A stretch of DNA of 64,000 nucleotides, taken from the NCBI GenBank assembly GCA_004026145.2, contig CP034992.1, positions 10,269,209-10,333,208 on the forward strand, read 5' to 3'. Below are positions 9,852 to 21,551 of this stretch, in pieces. The position numbers and the translations under genes were made by a program. A model generated the notes under the pieces. It was not told where the DNA came from. It saw only the letters and a list, made by a program, of their open reading frames with translations, and made no database searches. Numbering within the stretch: position 1 is the first letter of the stretch; the number at the start of each line of letters is the position of its first letter. Origin of the DNA: Takifugu bimaculatus (taxonomy: Eukaryota; Chordata; Actinopteri; Tetraodontiformes; Tetraodontidae).

Positions 9852-12800
9852 ATGACATCTGCAAAGTTGATTTTCTGGCTGATATGTTTGGAGAAATTTG
9901 GTGAGGATTTCTTTTTTGTTTGTATTTTGTTTATCTATGGCATCATTTGCAAAATTCTAGATTTAAACATTAAATGGTGTTCATTTCTAATTATATTTTG
10001 TTTTTAGCTCAGACATCTACCATGGAATTTACTCCATCTTTGAATTGGAAGACCAATTATATCTTGGTCAAACCTGGACAGAACCTGACTTTGCCGTGTC
10101 TTCACAGAAGTGATATTTCTACCCAGATCTCTTGGTTTAAAGAAACTCTGGGAGAGAAGCCGATTCTGCTCTGTACATACAGCGTAACAAGTAAACGTTG
10201 GACATTTGTTAATGACTCAAAATCCAATCCACATTTCCAACGACATGCTGGTAACAAAGGAACTAATCTGACAATAACAGATTTGAAGTTATCAGACTCA
10301 GCCACCTATTACTGTGTAAATCGGTATTTAAATGTATTTGACTTTACAGAAGGTCATAATGTCATTGTAGAAGGTTCAGGGATGACCATAGATCAGTCAG
10401 CATCACAGTCTATCCAAGCAGAAGGTTCTGTGACGCTGAATTGTACAGTACATACTGGGTGGACTTGTGATGGGGATCACACTGTTTACTTGTTCAGAAA
10501 CTCTGGACCATCTCAACTGGGACTCATGTACAGCCATACAGGCAGGAACAAGCAGTGTGAGAGGAAAACCAACACCTGTTTCTACAGCTTCTCCATGAAG
10601 AACCTGAACACTTCTCAGACTGGGACCTACTATTGTGCTGTTGCAGCATGTGGACACATTCTGTTTGGAAATGGACCCAAGCTGGTGTTTGAGGGTGAGT
10701 GAGTTTGAAATCATTTTATTCAAAAGCTGTTAAAGTGCTATTTTATGTGCAGATTGTTTCCATACGCCTGTAAAAATGCTAAAGCCAACATGACCTCAGT
10801 GTTAAAAAAAAAATCCAAAATGTAACTTAATTTCTTAATTGCTCTATGTTTAAACACATAGAGCAATTTATAGCAACATGAACCTTAAGTTCTAAGTTCA
10901 TACAGTAATAAAATTTATGCTGTTTGAATTTTACACCACAGCAGCACATTAAAAACATTTGTGGTCAAAGTATAACTTTAACTCATATTTTTGTTATGCC
11001 AGTATAGATTCTCTTTAAATACTGTTATTTTATAAAATAATGTGTGAATGGTGATGCCTGTAGTTTCGCTGAATTAGAAAATAATGACATCATAACTGCC
11101 GTGATATAAAGTGAGAAGACAAATATGTGTAAAGACCTAAATAATTATCTGAAACAGCGGATATCACAATTTCTGATGCCTGTCGTTACAGATAAAGGAA
11201 ACTATCTTGTTTTGGTGTATTTCCTCAGTGCGACCTGGATATTTACCATCACCGTGGTTATTTTATTAACCATTTCAGTTTATATGACGAAAAAGAGAAA
11301 CAGCCAACACTCTCTGGGTAACTGATGTAATATATTTTGAATATTCTTAAAAATAATAAATAAATGAATGTTACAGTCACAGCTGCAATTATAAAGGTAT
11401 GATTAATTACACATCCGGTCTGCTTTTAGATAGTAATTTTACATTTCTAACATTCCATTTTATTTTTCAGAATCACATGTAAGACTCTCACCTCTGTCCA
11501 AACCAAAGGTATTTTCTATTAGTCAGAATAAAGTCGTTCATTAAATATTCAAAAGGCACTGAGTTCATTGTTGTCATTTACAGGATCGTCCAGATGCAGA
11601 TGGTTCTGTTTTGTGGAAGAAGAAGATGAACAGAGAACATACCTGGACTGAATGTGTTTACTTCAGTGTAAAGCAGTAGAATAGAAAAATGACCATTTTC
11701 AACAATTTTAGATATCCTGTAGTTTCAGAAAACTCACAAAATAGAAAAAGGCTCTTCTGTGGTTGATTTATAGATATTTGATTTATTGTGTACATTCTAC
11801 ATTGTTCAGGATGTTCAGGATCCTTGGTACAATAAAGGAGGAAATAACCAACACACACTTGATTGTCTTGTCCTCCAACTACCAACGAATCATGGTGGAG
11901 GAGATTAAGTGACCTCAACATCCCAGAATCTGTTTTGTCTTAATTTGCCCCTCATAAGGCCTCCAATGGGAAAGGGGTACTAGGTGGAGGGCCAGATAAA
12001 GCACAGATCTCAAAGACATTATCAGTTAGGAACAGCATATTCCACTTAGTGACCAGGGGGCCTAGACCTGTGGTTGGAGCACATTTGTGCGCGACCAATG
12101 GCTGGGACTTTGTCTATGGGCCCAGATGGTCCAAACATAAAACAGAGACATGAGTCTGTCTTGCAGCAGGGTCTGGGGCCATATGCATTAGGTGATAGGC
12201 CATGGCAGGGACACACAAGGATAAAAAAGAGCTCAAGGAAATCCTCAGCAGAAAGAAAAGTTCCTTTTTCACATGCTCTGATTCTGACAAGAAGGAAGTC
12301 AATAGAGAAGTTAAGCATGACATGAAAGCAGCCAAGCTATCGTACAAAACCACCCCTTTTACACATGGTCCTGCTGTATCTGCTGTCAGTATCTGCCACA
12401 GGCTGTATCTCCCAGGGCTTTATTTCTCCAGGTTTTTGATTGGTGCAACAACTGACTGGAGCTAAATGTCACTAAAACCAAAGAGATTGGTGGTGACTTT
12501 TCCAACAAGCACTTGCAGCTGTTGCATGTTTCTTATTTAACGAAAAAATATCCTTAAAGTTAAAAAAGGACTGTAGATAATCCAGAATGTGCAGCTGTTA
12601 ATTTAGTGTGGCATATAAATTTTTTAAATTCTGTTTTGAAATGCAACCACGTTGGTGTGTGGGGGTGAGTATCACTTTAACTCATTCCTTGTTATGTCAG
12701 TATAGGTTCTGCTTCTACAGTATATTGTTACTTTATAAAATAATTTGTGACTGGCGATGTCTATTGTCTCCCTGAATTACACAGTAATGACATCATAACT

Positions 12801-13361
12801 AGCTTAATATAAAGTGAGAGGACAAATTTGTTGAAATACTTAAATGATTGTCTGAAACGGCATCGCAGATATCACAATTTCTGATGCATCTCGTTACAGA
12901 TGAAGGAAACCATCTTGTTTTGGTGTATTTCCTCAGTGCGGCCTGGATATTTACCATCATTGTGGTTGTTTTATTATCCATTTCAGTTTTTATGACAAAG
13001 AGGAAAAACAGTCATCACTCTCTGGGTAACTGATGCAATATATTTTGAAGATTCTTAAAGGTAAACTGGGAAAATTACTTTAAAAAAATCTCTTCCTGTG
13101 TTTTAAAACAGACTCTCAATCAAGAGTCCAAGCTTCATCCAGAGCAAATGCAGAGGTGGAGACAATTTTGATTTTTTTTTTTTTAAAGTTTATATGTATA
13201 AATAATCCTTATTTACACACACTAACTTACCCTTTATCACATATCTCCAAGGCTACCAAGAGGAAAACAACCTCCATTATGCAGCTTTGAGGAACAACCA
13301 GCCCAACAGATCAATGCAGAACAGACAGAATGAATGTGTGTACTCTGCTGTGAGGCTGTAG
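9852..13361 (+). CDS. nitr: NITR locus 2: mosaic receptor with two TM exons
   Basis: Exon 1 is 9852-9900 (leader MTSAKLIFWLICLEKF). Exon 2 is 10008-10694 (687 nt): V domain with LPCLHRS, ISWFK and TYYCVNR, J-like FTEGHNVIVEG, then an I domain with six cysteines and FGNGP. A first TM exon, 11192-11317, reads DKGNYLVLVYFLSATWIFT and resembles locus 9. Sequence then jumps at about 11371 into the 1.2-kb block. A second set of 3' exons follows: TM 12900-13025 (DEGNHLVLVYFLSAAWIFT), cytoplasmic 13112-13155 and 13251-13361, with AATAAA at 13481. The acceptor of the last exon is CCAA instead of CCAG (13250), so use of the next AG shifts the frame to a stop at 13288-13290 and removes the tyrosine motifs. 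The I-domain core Trp codon is TTG (10490-10492). Extracellular part open; tail probably short. Membrane receptor of NK-like lymphocytes by family knowledge. Confidence 0.8.
11371..12627. repeat. Duplicated 1.2-kb block, copy 2 (inside locus 2)
   Basis: Copy of 6437-7680 including the LINE linker relic (about 12206-12340). Its left edge replaces the native cytoplasmic exons that follow the corresponding TM exon in locus 9, marking a recombination breakpoint near 11371. Its right edge runs into an I-domain exon relic. Confidence 0.7.
12628..12664 (+). pseudogene. nitr: Relic 3' end of an I-domain exon with donor
   Basis: ATTCTGTTTTGAAATGCAAC and following bases up to a GTGAGT donor match the FGNGTKLV end of NITR V-I exons. 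This shows that the TM and tail exons at 12900-13361 belonged to another receptor whose 5' half is gone. The same relic is at 22802-22838. Confidence 0.75.
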
Positions 13362-14524
13362 ATGTCTTGTTGTCATTGCAGGTTAACACAGGACCTAATT
13401 AAGTATTTTGTATTTACTCATATCGGTTTCTACATTTTCAATTGTATCATTTATCAATCTCGATGAAACAAAATTTTCCTAATAAAGTTGTTTTTTCTGG
13501 CCATGTCGACAAATGATAGATTACCTCCATATATTTATATTCATTTTATGAAGACAAAGCTTGTATCGTGCTGTTGCAGTCCTTAATTTGTGAAGTCAAA
13601 AGCTGCAACAATGGTTTTCACAAGCATTCATATCCATCGGACTATTAAGTTGACCAAAACACCCACTGGATGAGACAAATGCTCCATTATGTGATCATGA
13701 CCATGTAAACAGCAGCAGGCTATGTCTTGGATACATAGAAATGCTAAGGCAGGGGCAGTATTATCCAAAGGGTTGGCGTACTCCTGCTGTGTCCACCGTG
13801 GTCTCTCCTTCCCGGAACGATTTTTCCCAGGAACGATTTTTGCTTATTTGGGATCCAATTTGCCAGCAGTTTAGAAAACGTTTAGCTATCTTTGTTGACC
13901 TCTTTTTTTGTAAAACTTGGGGCATAAAGACTAACAAAACAGATAACAAAATTGAACACAATACAAATATTAATTTTTGATTTAATTAAAAATTACTACC
14001 TGCTCAAGATTCCCAATACAACTGAAACCTTGACATCTGTCTGCTGCTTTTTCAATCTGCAGACCTTGGTTAGCTTCCTAATTGGTGCATCAGCATTCAG
14101 CATGATGAAAAGCAGTCACAGCTGCCATTGTTAAGATATAATCAATTAAAATTTTATTTTGCAACAAAAGACCTTCAACAGTTTTATTAGAATTGTGAAA
14201 AAACTGGCCAAGGGATTTTTGTCCATCCCTCTATCAGTCTTCGACTTCTTTATCTCTTTTAGGGGACAGGTGGCCGCTTATCCCACTTCTAACTCACAAA
14301 GACAAACAACTGTTCATGCCCTCATTCACTTCTAATGTCAATGCACATGGACACGGGGAGAACAGGCAAACTCTGCACAAAAAACCCCCCTGACTGCAGG
14401 AACCTTCTTGCTTTGTGGCAGCCATTTTAGCCCCTACATAACTGTGCCACCCCTGTGTTAGTTCACCTCATGTGTGTCTCCCCTTGTGTTGTGCCACTTT
14501 CATCATGTTGTGATTACTCATCAC
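13362..14524. other. NITR 3' UTR and duplicon spacer
   Basis: Contains the locus-2 3' UTR and polyadenylation signal AATAAA (13481-13486). The rest is repeated at 23538-24699 and 37692-38852. No coding sequence was recognised. Confidence 0.6.
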
Positions 14525-14615
14525 AAAGTGCCATAATCATGAAGCATAATCGTTACAAATATTATGGTTATGCCATAATCATAATCTTTGAAAAGATTAT
14601 GATTATGGCACTTTT
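14525..14615. repeat. 90-bp fold-back hairpin, copy 1
   Basis: The arms AAGTGCCATAATCAT and ATGATTATGGCACTT are inverted around a centre that is itself rich in CATAATC/GATTATG inverted units. It resembles a small MITE or a transcribed hairpin. Copies are at about 24702-24795 and 38855-38945, always directly left of the pogo-type element. Confidence 0.7.
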
Positions 14616-14621
14616 GAACTA

Positions 14622-15642
14622 CCATATTTTCACTGTAATAAAAGGCGCAGTCTCAGTTGCAGGTGCTATTTCTGTATTTAAAACATATATAAGGCGCACC
14701 GTATTATTAGACACATGCTAAAACATACAGTAAAAAATGACAACAGAAGTAAAACGGTGAGTTTCTTCACATTTATTGAACAAAATATTCATTCTTCTGC
14801 CACAAAACCATCAAAGTTTTCATCTTCTGTATCTGAATTAAACAGCTGCACTATTTCAATGTCCAACATCCCAAATTCCTCTTTTTCATCATCTGAATCA
14901 GACTCACCGACCGGTTCCAGTTCAGCGTTGATTTTGTGAAAGCTCTTCCAATACATGAAGATTGTATCATAGCCCATGCGTCTACAATCCACCCGCATAT
15001 GGTGGCATAACTTGCCCGCCGCTGCCTCATAGTCTTTGTGAAGGAGTGTTCGCCTTCCTTCATCCAGCGCTCTGTCCGTTTCCGTGGCAGCCGAGAACCA
15101 CGGTGAACGACGACTTGTTGTGCGTATCGCCACCGTGCTGGTCCCTTTTTCTCCACTTTGTGGGTCAAAGGGATGTCAAAAGTCAGAGGGATCTCATCCA
15201 TGTTGGTGATGTGGCTGGGCGCGGTTATCTTGTCGCGGCAGTTGGTGCGGAAGATGGCCGCCCTCTCCTGGTAATCCGCGGGCAGCCGCTGCGCAACAGT
15301 TGTCCTCGCGCGTATGGAGAGATGCCACCTCCTCATAAAGCGAAAATATTAAGATTGCTCGATTGCCATTTTCATTAAATATTTTCATATTTAATGTCCT
15401 GCAGTTTAAAGTAAGCCTCATTCATACGTGTCTCGCTTGACTGGCGCCATTTTAGGGGATCCTTATGCGTAGGTGTGCCGCTAATCGATTGGCGGAGCGT
15501 TTACCATAGTGCACCCACCAAAGCCGCACAGCAGATTTTGGAACTCAGTCCACACACAAGGCGCACCATATTATAAGGCGCACCGTCAATTTTTGAGAAA
15601 ATCTCAGTGTTTTAGGTGCGCCTTATAGTCATGAAAATACGG
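14622..15642 (-). mobile_element. Pogo/Tigger-type DNA transposon relic, copy 1
   Basis: Terminal inverted repeats: left CCATATTTTCACTG...AAGGCGCAG, right ...AGGTGCGCCTTATAGTC and ATGAAAATACGG, flanked by TA on both sides (14620-14621 and 15643-15644), as in the Tc1/mariner superfamily. On the minus strand it codes transposase pieces: RARTTVAQRLPADYQERAAI, TNMDEIPLTFDIPLTHKVEK, then EGEHSFTKTMRQRRASYATI and an acidic C-terminus FNSDTEDENFDGF. Most of the DDE catalytic core is deleted and there are frameshifts, so it is non-autonomous. The locus-3 copy keeps a longer open frame. Confidence 0.85.
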
Positions 15643-15644
15643 TA

Positions 15645-16190
15645 CTTGTAGAACTCCACAGCCTCCACCTCAACTCTTTCTCTAAGAGCTGGTCATAGTT
15701 TTGGTCTAGACATCCCAAAGTCAGTGACTAGTTACTTTGTCTTTGAGGCATTGAGGTGTATATGGTTCATGTGGCTCCAGGCATTCCATGAACAGGCTCC
15801 TATGCTCCGTCTGATTGTTGTTACTGCATCTCTTTGTTGTCCCTGATGCATCCCACAATGGCTGTGTCATCGACAAACTTCTAAATTTGGCACAGCTCAA
15901 AGTTGTAGTAAAAGTCTAATGTGTACAGGGTTAATAGTAGAGGGCCCAGCACTGTGCCCTGGGGTGCTCTTGTGCTGCTAATCACAGTGTCTTTCAGGCT
16001 GGTATACCATGGCCTGTCGGTGAGATACGGTAGCTGGAGAATCAGGAATCCAGGTCCACTACTGTCATGCTAAGTTTGTCCCGTGCTGCGGTGTGAGGTG
16101 AGTTTCACTGGTCAGAAGACATTCAGCTCCCTGGGAGGATTCTTCTTAAGAACTGGGATGATGCATGTCTTCCACAACGTCTTTACACAC
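15645..16190 (-). mobile_element. Antisense LINE reverse-transcriptase relic
   Basis: On the minus strand the sequence reads DTVISSTRAPQGTVLGPLLL, then LYTLDFYYNFELCQI, a stop, and KFVDDTAIVGCIRDNKEMQ. These are the conserved PQG and (F)xDD palm motifs of a CR1/Rex-like LINE. Upstream RT sequence (LPYLTDRPWYTSLKD) continues to about 16190. Several stops are present. It forms the left border of the locus-3 duplicon, and its downstream part recurs at 1-225. Confidence 0.7.
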
Positions 16191-17419
16191 TAACATACAT
16201 ATACCTGCATCCCCCCCATGCACACAACCTCACAAAACAACAAACATTTGTATACTTGCACATACTCTCCACATACTTGAACAATCATTGTCTGTACCTT
16301 CCATTGCACCACATGATCAATTTGCCATTTAAATCGAATTGATCCAGTGGCCATATGTTTTAGTCTGTTCCGAGTAGACCCCCAGTTTACAACATTCAAA
16401 ACAAGCAAAAGTTAGGCTTGATATTTAGCTGAAAATTAATTCAAACTGGCCACTCGGCCATGCTCAATTTATAATGTGTGTTCTGCTGTTGTAGTTTTAT
16501 TTTGTAGAGAAATATTTTAAAACTTGTAACAATATGAAAATGTTTTAGAATGTGTGCGTCAGAATAACACTCAAAGGTTATAAGAAATGAATCAGAAGTC
16601 CAAGGGCTTAACTTGCAAGACCACAGAAGTCTAACACTGAGAAATATCTTGTATCCATTGGCTACCTCATCAGTATAATCTATACAGCCACAGCATCAGA
16701 CTACGGCATAGGATGTTGCACAACATAAAACAATTTAAGGCACACCTCAAATATTGACATACGGGAATGTGATGTTATTGATTGATCTTTGGAAAAATAT
16801 GTTTCATAGATTAAAGACTTTTTTATTCGTGTAGTGACACCAGTCTGAGTTTGGGGTGATGTTAATTTCACATGAAGTCAACCATAACTATACTATTGCA
16901 AACAGGTACCTCTATGATACCATCACGTCAGGACCAATGTAATCACTGTGGGTATACCATGCTGTTGATATAAGGTCACACACAAATCACATTGTAATTT
17001 AGTGTGAAAAAAGCTTGAAAAGTAAATGACATGTGCTTTGAACAGGAAGTAGAAGTGTCTGCAGAAGCGGGAATTCGAGATACAAAAAACAAAGGCACAG
17101 CATGGAGAAGGATGTATATATCAAGGCTTTCTTCATTAATTTGAAGTAAAAACACAACAGCCCTCCCCCCATGACACAAGCGATTATAAACGCCTAAAGG
17201 AAAGTGGTCAAACAAGTGTTTCATGAAACTAATTACTGAGCATTTACTTGAACCACTGGATCTTTGTTTTGCCATGAACTAGTCCAGCGTGCACTTCCTG
17301 CCCAAATGTAGCAAGCCTATGCACCAGCACTCACACCAATTAAGGGAGAAATGACAGAAAATAGATCGCTAAACATATTAGTTCTCTCAGGCAAATCTTT
17401 CATCTTTATCAGCCAGATT
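16191..17419. repeat. Duplicon upstream block, copy 2
   Basis: Nearly identical to 226-1433, offset about 15986 bp; differences are scattered substitutions and few short indels. Non-coding. Confidence 0.7.
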
Positions 17420-17549
17420 ACATGTGATCGTGTTTCCTGTATGTCACACCCTCAAGTCATCTCTGGCTGCCCAATCAGACACAAGCTCTGCATTTATCAG
17501 TGTACAAAGAACCAGTCTTCTCTTCACTCTGCCCAACACTTGGAGCAAG
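17420..17549 (+). promoter_or_regulatory. Conserved NITR proximal promoter/5'UTR block, locus 3
   Basis: Almost identical to the locus-1 block, with the GTTTCCTGTA, CACACCCTC and CCAAT elements. It would still drive a transcript although the downstream gene is broken. Confidence 0.45.
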
Positions 17550-18317
17550 ATGGCATCTGCAAAGTTTGTTTTCTGTCTGATGTGCTTAGAGAAAATTGGT
17601 GAGGTGAATATATGTATATATTATTAATTGCACATTTTCTTATTAATTTCTTAATAATATTAATCTTCCTCCTTTTGTGCTTGCTGTTTAATTTTCTCTT
17701 AAACAGCTACAAGGGAATTTTCTCCATCTTTGAATTGGAAGACCAATTTTATCTTGGTCAAACCTGGACAGAACCTGACTTTGCCGTGTCTTCACAGAGA
17801 TGATTTTTCTACCAGGATCTCTTGGTTTAAACAAATTCTGGGAGAGAAGCCGAGGCTGATCTGTATGTACTGGATATAAAGTAAACTTTGGATATCTGTG
17901 CATGACTTCAAAACCAATCCACGTTTCCAAATACATCCTGGTAACAAAGGAGCTTATCTGACAATATCAGATTTGGAGTTATCAGACTCAGCCACCTATT
18001 ACTGTGTAAATCAGTATTTAACAGTATTTGACTTTCTAGAAAGTTATGTCATTGTAGAGGGTTCAGGGTTGACTATGGATCAGCCAGCATCACATTCTAT
18101 CCAAGCAGAAGGTTCTGTGATGCTGAATTGTACAGTACATACTGGGTGGACTTGTGATGGGGATCACACTGTTTACTGGTTCAGAAACTCTGGACCATCT
18201 CAACTGGGACTCATGTACAGCCATACAGGCGGGAATAAGCAGTGTGAGAGGAAAACCAACACCTGTTTCTACAGCTTCTCCATGAAGAACCTGAACACTT
18301 CTCAGACTGGGACCTAC

Positions 18318-20446
18318 ATAGACATTGAACGCTATGCCTCATCTGTACTGGACTACATCTCCACCTCTATAGACAGTGTCACCACCCAGAAACAGATCAC
18401 CATGTACCCTAATCAGAAGCCCTGGATGAATAGGGATGTCCGTCTCCTGCTGAAGGCCCGTAACATCACCTTCCGATCGGGGGATGCACAAACCTACAGC
18501 ACAGCCAGAGATAACCTGAAGCAGGGTATTAAGAAAGCCAAACACGACTACAAGCTGAAGGTAGAAGGGCACTTCTCCAACTCCAACCCCCGATCTATGT
18601 GGCAGGGCATTCAGGTCATCAGCAACTACATCAATCCCTCTCCCCCCTCAACCGACATCTCCTTCCTCAATGAGCTAAACAACTTCTATGCTCGGTTTGA
18701 GAAGGACAACCAAGAACAAGCGAGCAAGGTAGAGCTGACTGCTGGCCACCAACCCTTAACATTCTCTACCACTGATGTCAGAGCGGAACTGAGCAGGATC
18801 AATCCACGCAAAGCTGCGGACCCCGATGGCATCCCTGGACGCGTGCTCAGAACTTGTGCTGCGGAGTTAGCAGGGGTCCTGACGGACTTATTCAATCTAT
18901 CCCTGGCTCATGCAGTTGTGCCGACCTGCTTCAAATCCACCTCCATCGTGCCAGTACCAAAACATTCCACCCCAGCTTGTCTCAATGACTATCGTCCAGT
19001 AGCACTCACTCCCATCATAACAAAGTGCTTAGAGCAGCTGGTCTTGGCACAACTCAAATCCTGTCTCCCCCCCAACCCTGGACCCCTGTCCTCTCACAGC
19101 TGGACAATAAAGACACATATGCCCGAATGCTGTTCATAGACTTCAGTTCAGCATTTAACACTGTCATCCCCTCCAAGCTGATAACCAAACTAAGGGATCT
19201 GGACATCAGCACCTCCATCTGCAACTGGTTATTGGACTTTCTGACCAATAGACCACAACATGTGCGGTTAGATCATCACTGCTCCCCTACCCTCACTGTA
19301 AACACTGGAGTACCACAAGGCTGTGTGATGAGCCCATTCCTCTACTCCCTTTTCACCCATGACTGCAGAGCTATACATGGTTCCAACACCATCATCAATC
19401 ACCACGGTGATTGGCCTCATCAAGGATAACGATGAATCAGCTTACAGGGAGGAGGTGGACCGCTTAGCTACGTGGTGCCACAACAACAACCTGCAACCAA
19501 AGAACTTGTCCTGGACTTCAGGAGGAAGACGGACATCCACCCACCCATCCACATCAACGGAGCAGTGTGTGTCCAGCTTCAAATTCCTGGGGATCCACCT
19601 CTCACAGGACCTCACCTGGACGACTAACTGCTCCAGTTTGGTGAAGACGGCTCACCAGCGTCTCTTCTTCCTGAGGACTCTGAAGAAACACCACCTTTCT
19701 TCAGACATCCTGGTGAACTTCTATCGCTGCTCCATCGAGAGCATCCTTACCAGCTGTGTTACGGTCTGGTTTGGGAACTGCTCCGCCTCAGACCGGAAGG
19801 CATTGCAGAAGGTGGTGAAGACCGCCCAGCGAATAGCTGGAGCTTCTCTTCCTTCCATTGAGGACATATACAGGAGGCGCTGTCACAGGAGGGCCAAGAA
19901 GGTCTCTAAAGACTCCTGTCACCCAGCACATGGACTGTTTACCCTCATGCCCTCTGGGAGGCGCTACAGGAGCCTCCGGACAAAAACCACCAGGTTCAGA
20001 AACAGCTTCTTCCCCACTGCTGTCTCCCTGCTGAACTCCAACCCCTCTCACTTTACCTCCCTGCACTATTTACATCTGTTATTTGCACTACCCACTTCCG
20101 GTTACTTGCACTGCTTTCCATACTTTGCATATTCTTACCATATTTTATCATTATTGTATAGTTAAAACATTGATCCTGTAGGAAATTCAGCACCATAGTT
20201 ACAGCCTGTATATATATTTATCTTGGTTGCAAAGACTTTTATATACCCTTTACATATCTGTGAACTCTGTAAATACAAACATATAGATTGATATCATAAA
20301 CATATTCATTGTGTGTATATATTGTATATACCCATCACAGTTTTATTCGCTACTTAAGCACTTCTGGTTAGATGCTAACTGCATTTCGTTGCCTTGTACT
20401 TGTAACATGTGTAATGACAATAAAGTTTAATCTAATCCAATCTAAT
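18318..20446 (+). mobile_element. 5'-truncated Rex1/CR1-type LINE in NITR 3 (second copy)
   Basis: Same insertion point, orientation, 5' truncation and FADD-removing deletion as the copy at 2329-4524, so both descend from one insertion amplified by segmental duplication. This copy has also lost about 63 nt near 19085, between LPP and LSQLDNKDTY, and gained one C in the adjacent C run, breaking the RT frame. It ends in AATAAAG and TAATC repeats (one unit mutated to TAATCCAA). Confidence 0.85.
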
Positions 20447-20506
20447 GTGCTGTTGCAGCATGTGGACACATTCTGTTTGGAAATGGAACCACGCTGGTGT
20501 TTGAGG

Positions 20507-21551
20507 GTGAGTGTGTTTGAAATCATTTTATTCAAAAGGTTTATACAAGTTGTTAAAGTGCTACATATTTTTGTGCAGATTATTTTATATATATATTGTT
20601 GAAATAATTTACATAATATCCAGTTTTAAAAAAAATTAAGCCAGAATCCACTAATTTATTTTATTGTCCATAAAAAGGTTACCCCAGTTAGCTCTGTTCA
20701 GTTGGTTTCAAAATATATAGCGATTGATAGAAAAATTAACCTTATGTTTAAACAGATATGGCCTAAATATCCCCTGATTCTCTGTTATATGGAGCTTTTA
20801 GTTTCTAAAATGTGGAGGAAATGTAACATTTATAGCCCATTTAAAATTTTACATGGAGATGGAACCAAACAGGTGTTTGAGGGTGAATTACCTTCTATGT
20901 TCATGACTCCGGTATTCTGAGTTTCGACTGTTATGACTTTAACTTGGATTCAGGAATTTGAATTGATTATTTGATTTGTCTAGTTTTACCAGGTCTGGTT
21001 TTTGGCAAATCTGGCTACTAGCACAAAAGTCTTTGTTCTTTACATTACATGTTTCAAAGCAGTGTGACATGTTCACAGTGACTGTAGAGAGGTGACTCCT
21101 CAGCGAAAAGGTGCAATTTATGATAAGTTTTATTCCTGATAATTTCTGAGTTGCAAATACCTGAACAAAAGCTTTGTGTGGAAATATTGTAGCCAAACTA
21201 GGAATTTGACAATGATAACTTGGATTTAGATTATGAACCTCAAAAACAATTATTTAATTGGCTTAAACTTGCAATAAAAGGCCATTCCACCTCAACTCAT
21301 TGGTTTCAGAGCCTGGGTACTTGAGAAAAACTTATTCAACAGAACTGGTGGTTGGAGTAAATCGCTACCTGTACTTGTTCAAGCTCTACTGCCTGTTCTT
21401 CTTCACCATGGAACTGAAACCTTGACCTCTGTCTGCTGCTGTGTTCATCTACAGATGATAAATACTCTCAGTTCTCAGTTTACTTCCTGTGTGGTGCATC
21501 ATCATTCAGCACCTTTCTGGTAGAGTATCTGGCTTTCTCGGTGTGCATGAT
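20507..21551. other. Intron-like duplicon sequence with I-domain relic (copy 2)
   Basis: Matches 4585-6436, but the interspersed repeat at 5320-5870 is deleted here (junction near 20978). The relic I-domain end lies at about 20846-20885 and reads LHGDGTKQVFEGE in its best frame. No functional exon was seen. Confidence 0.5.

Noticed and set aside
14962..15378. Plus-strand ORFs over the pogo relics (also 25309-25569, 39515-39877)
   Set aside because: They are the shadow of the minus-strand transposase reading frame, which has recognisable HTH and NMDE-PLTFD motifs.
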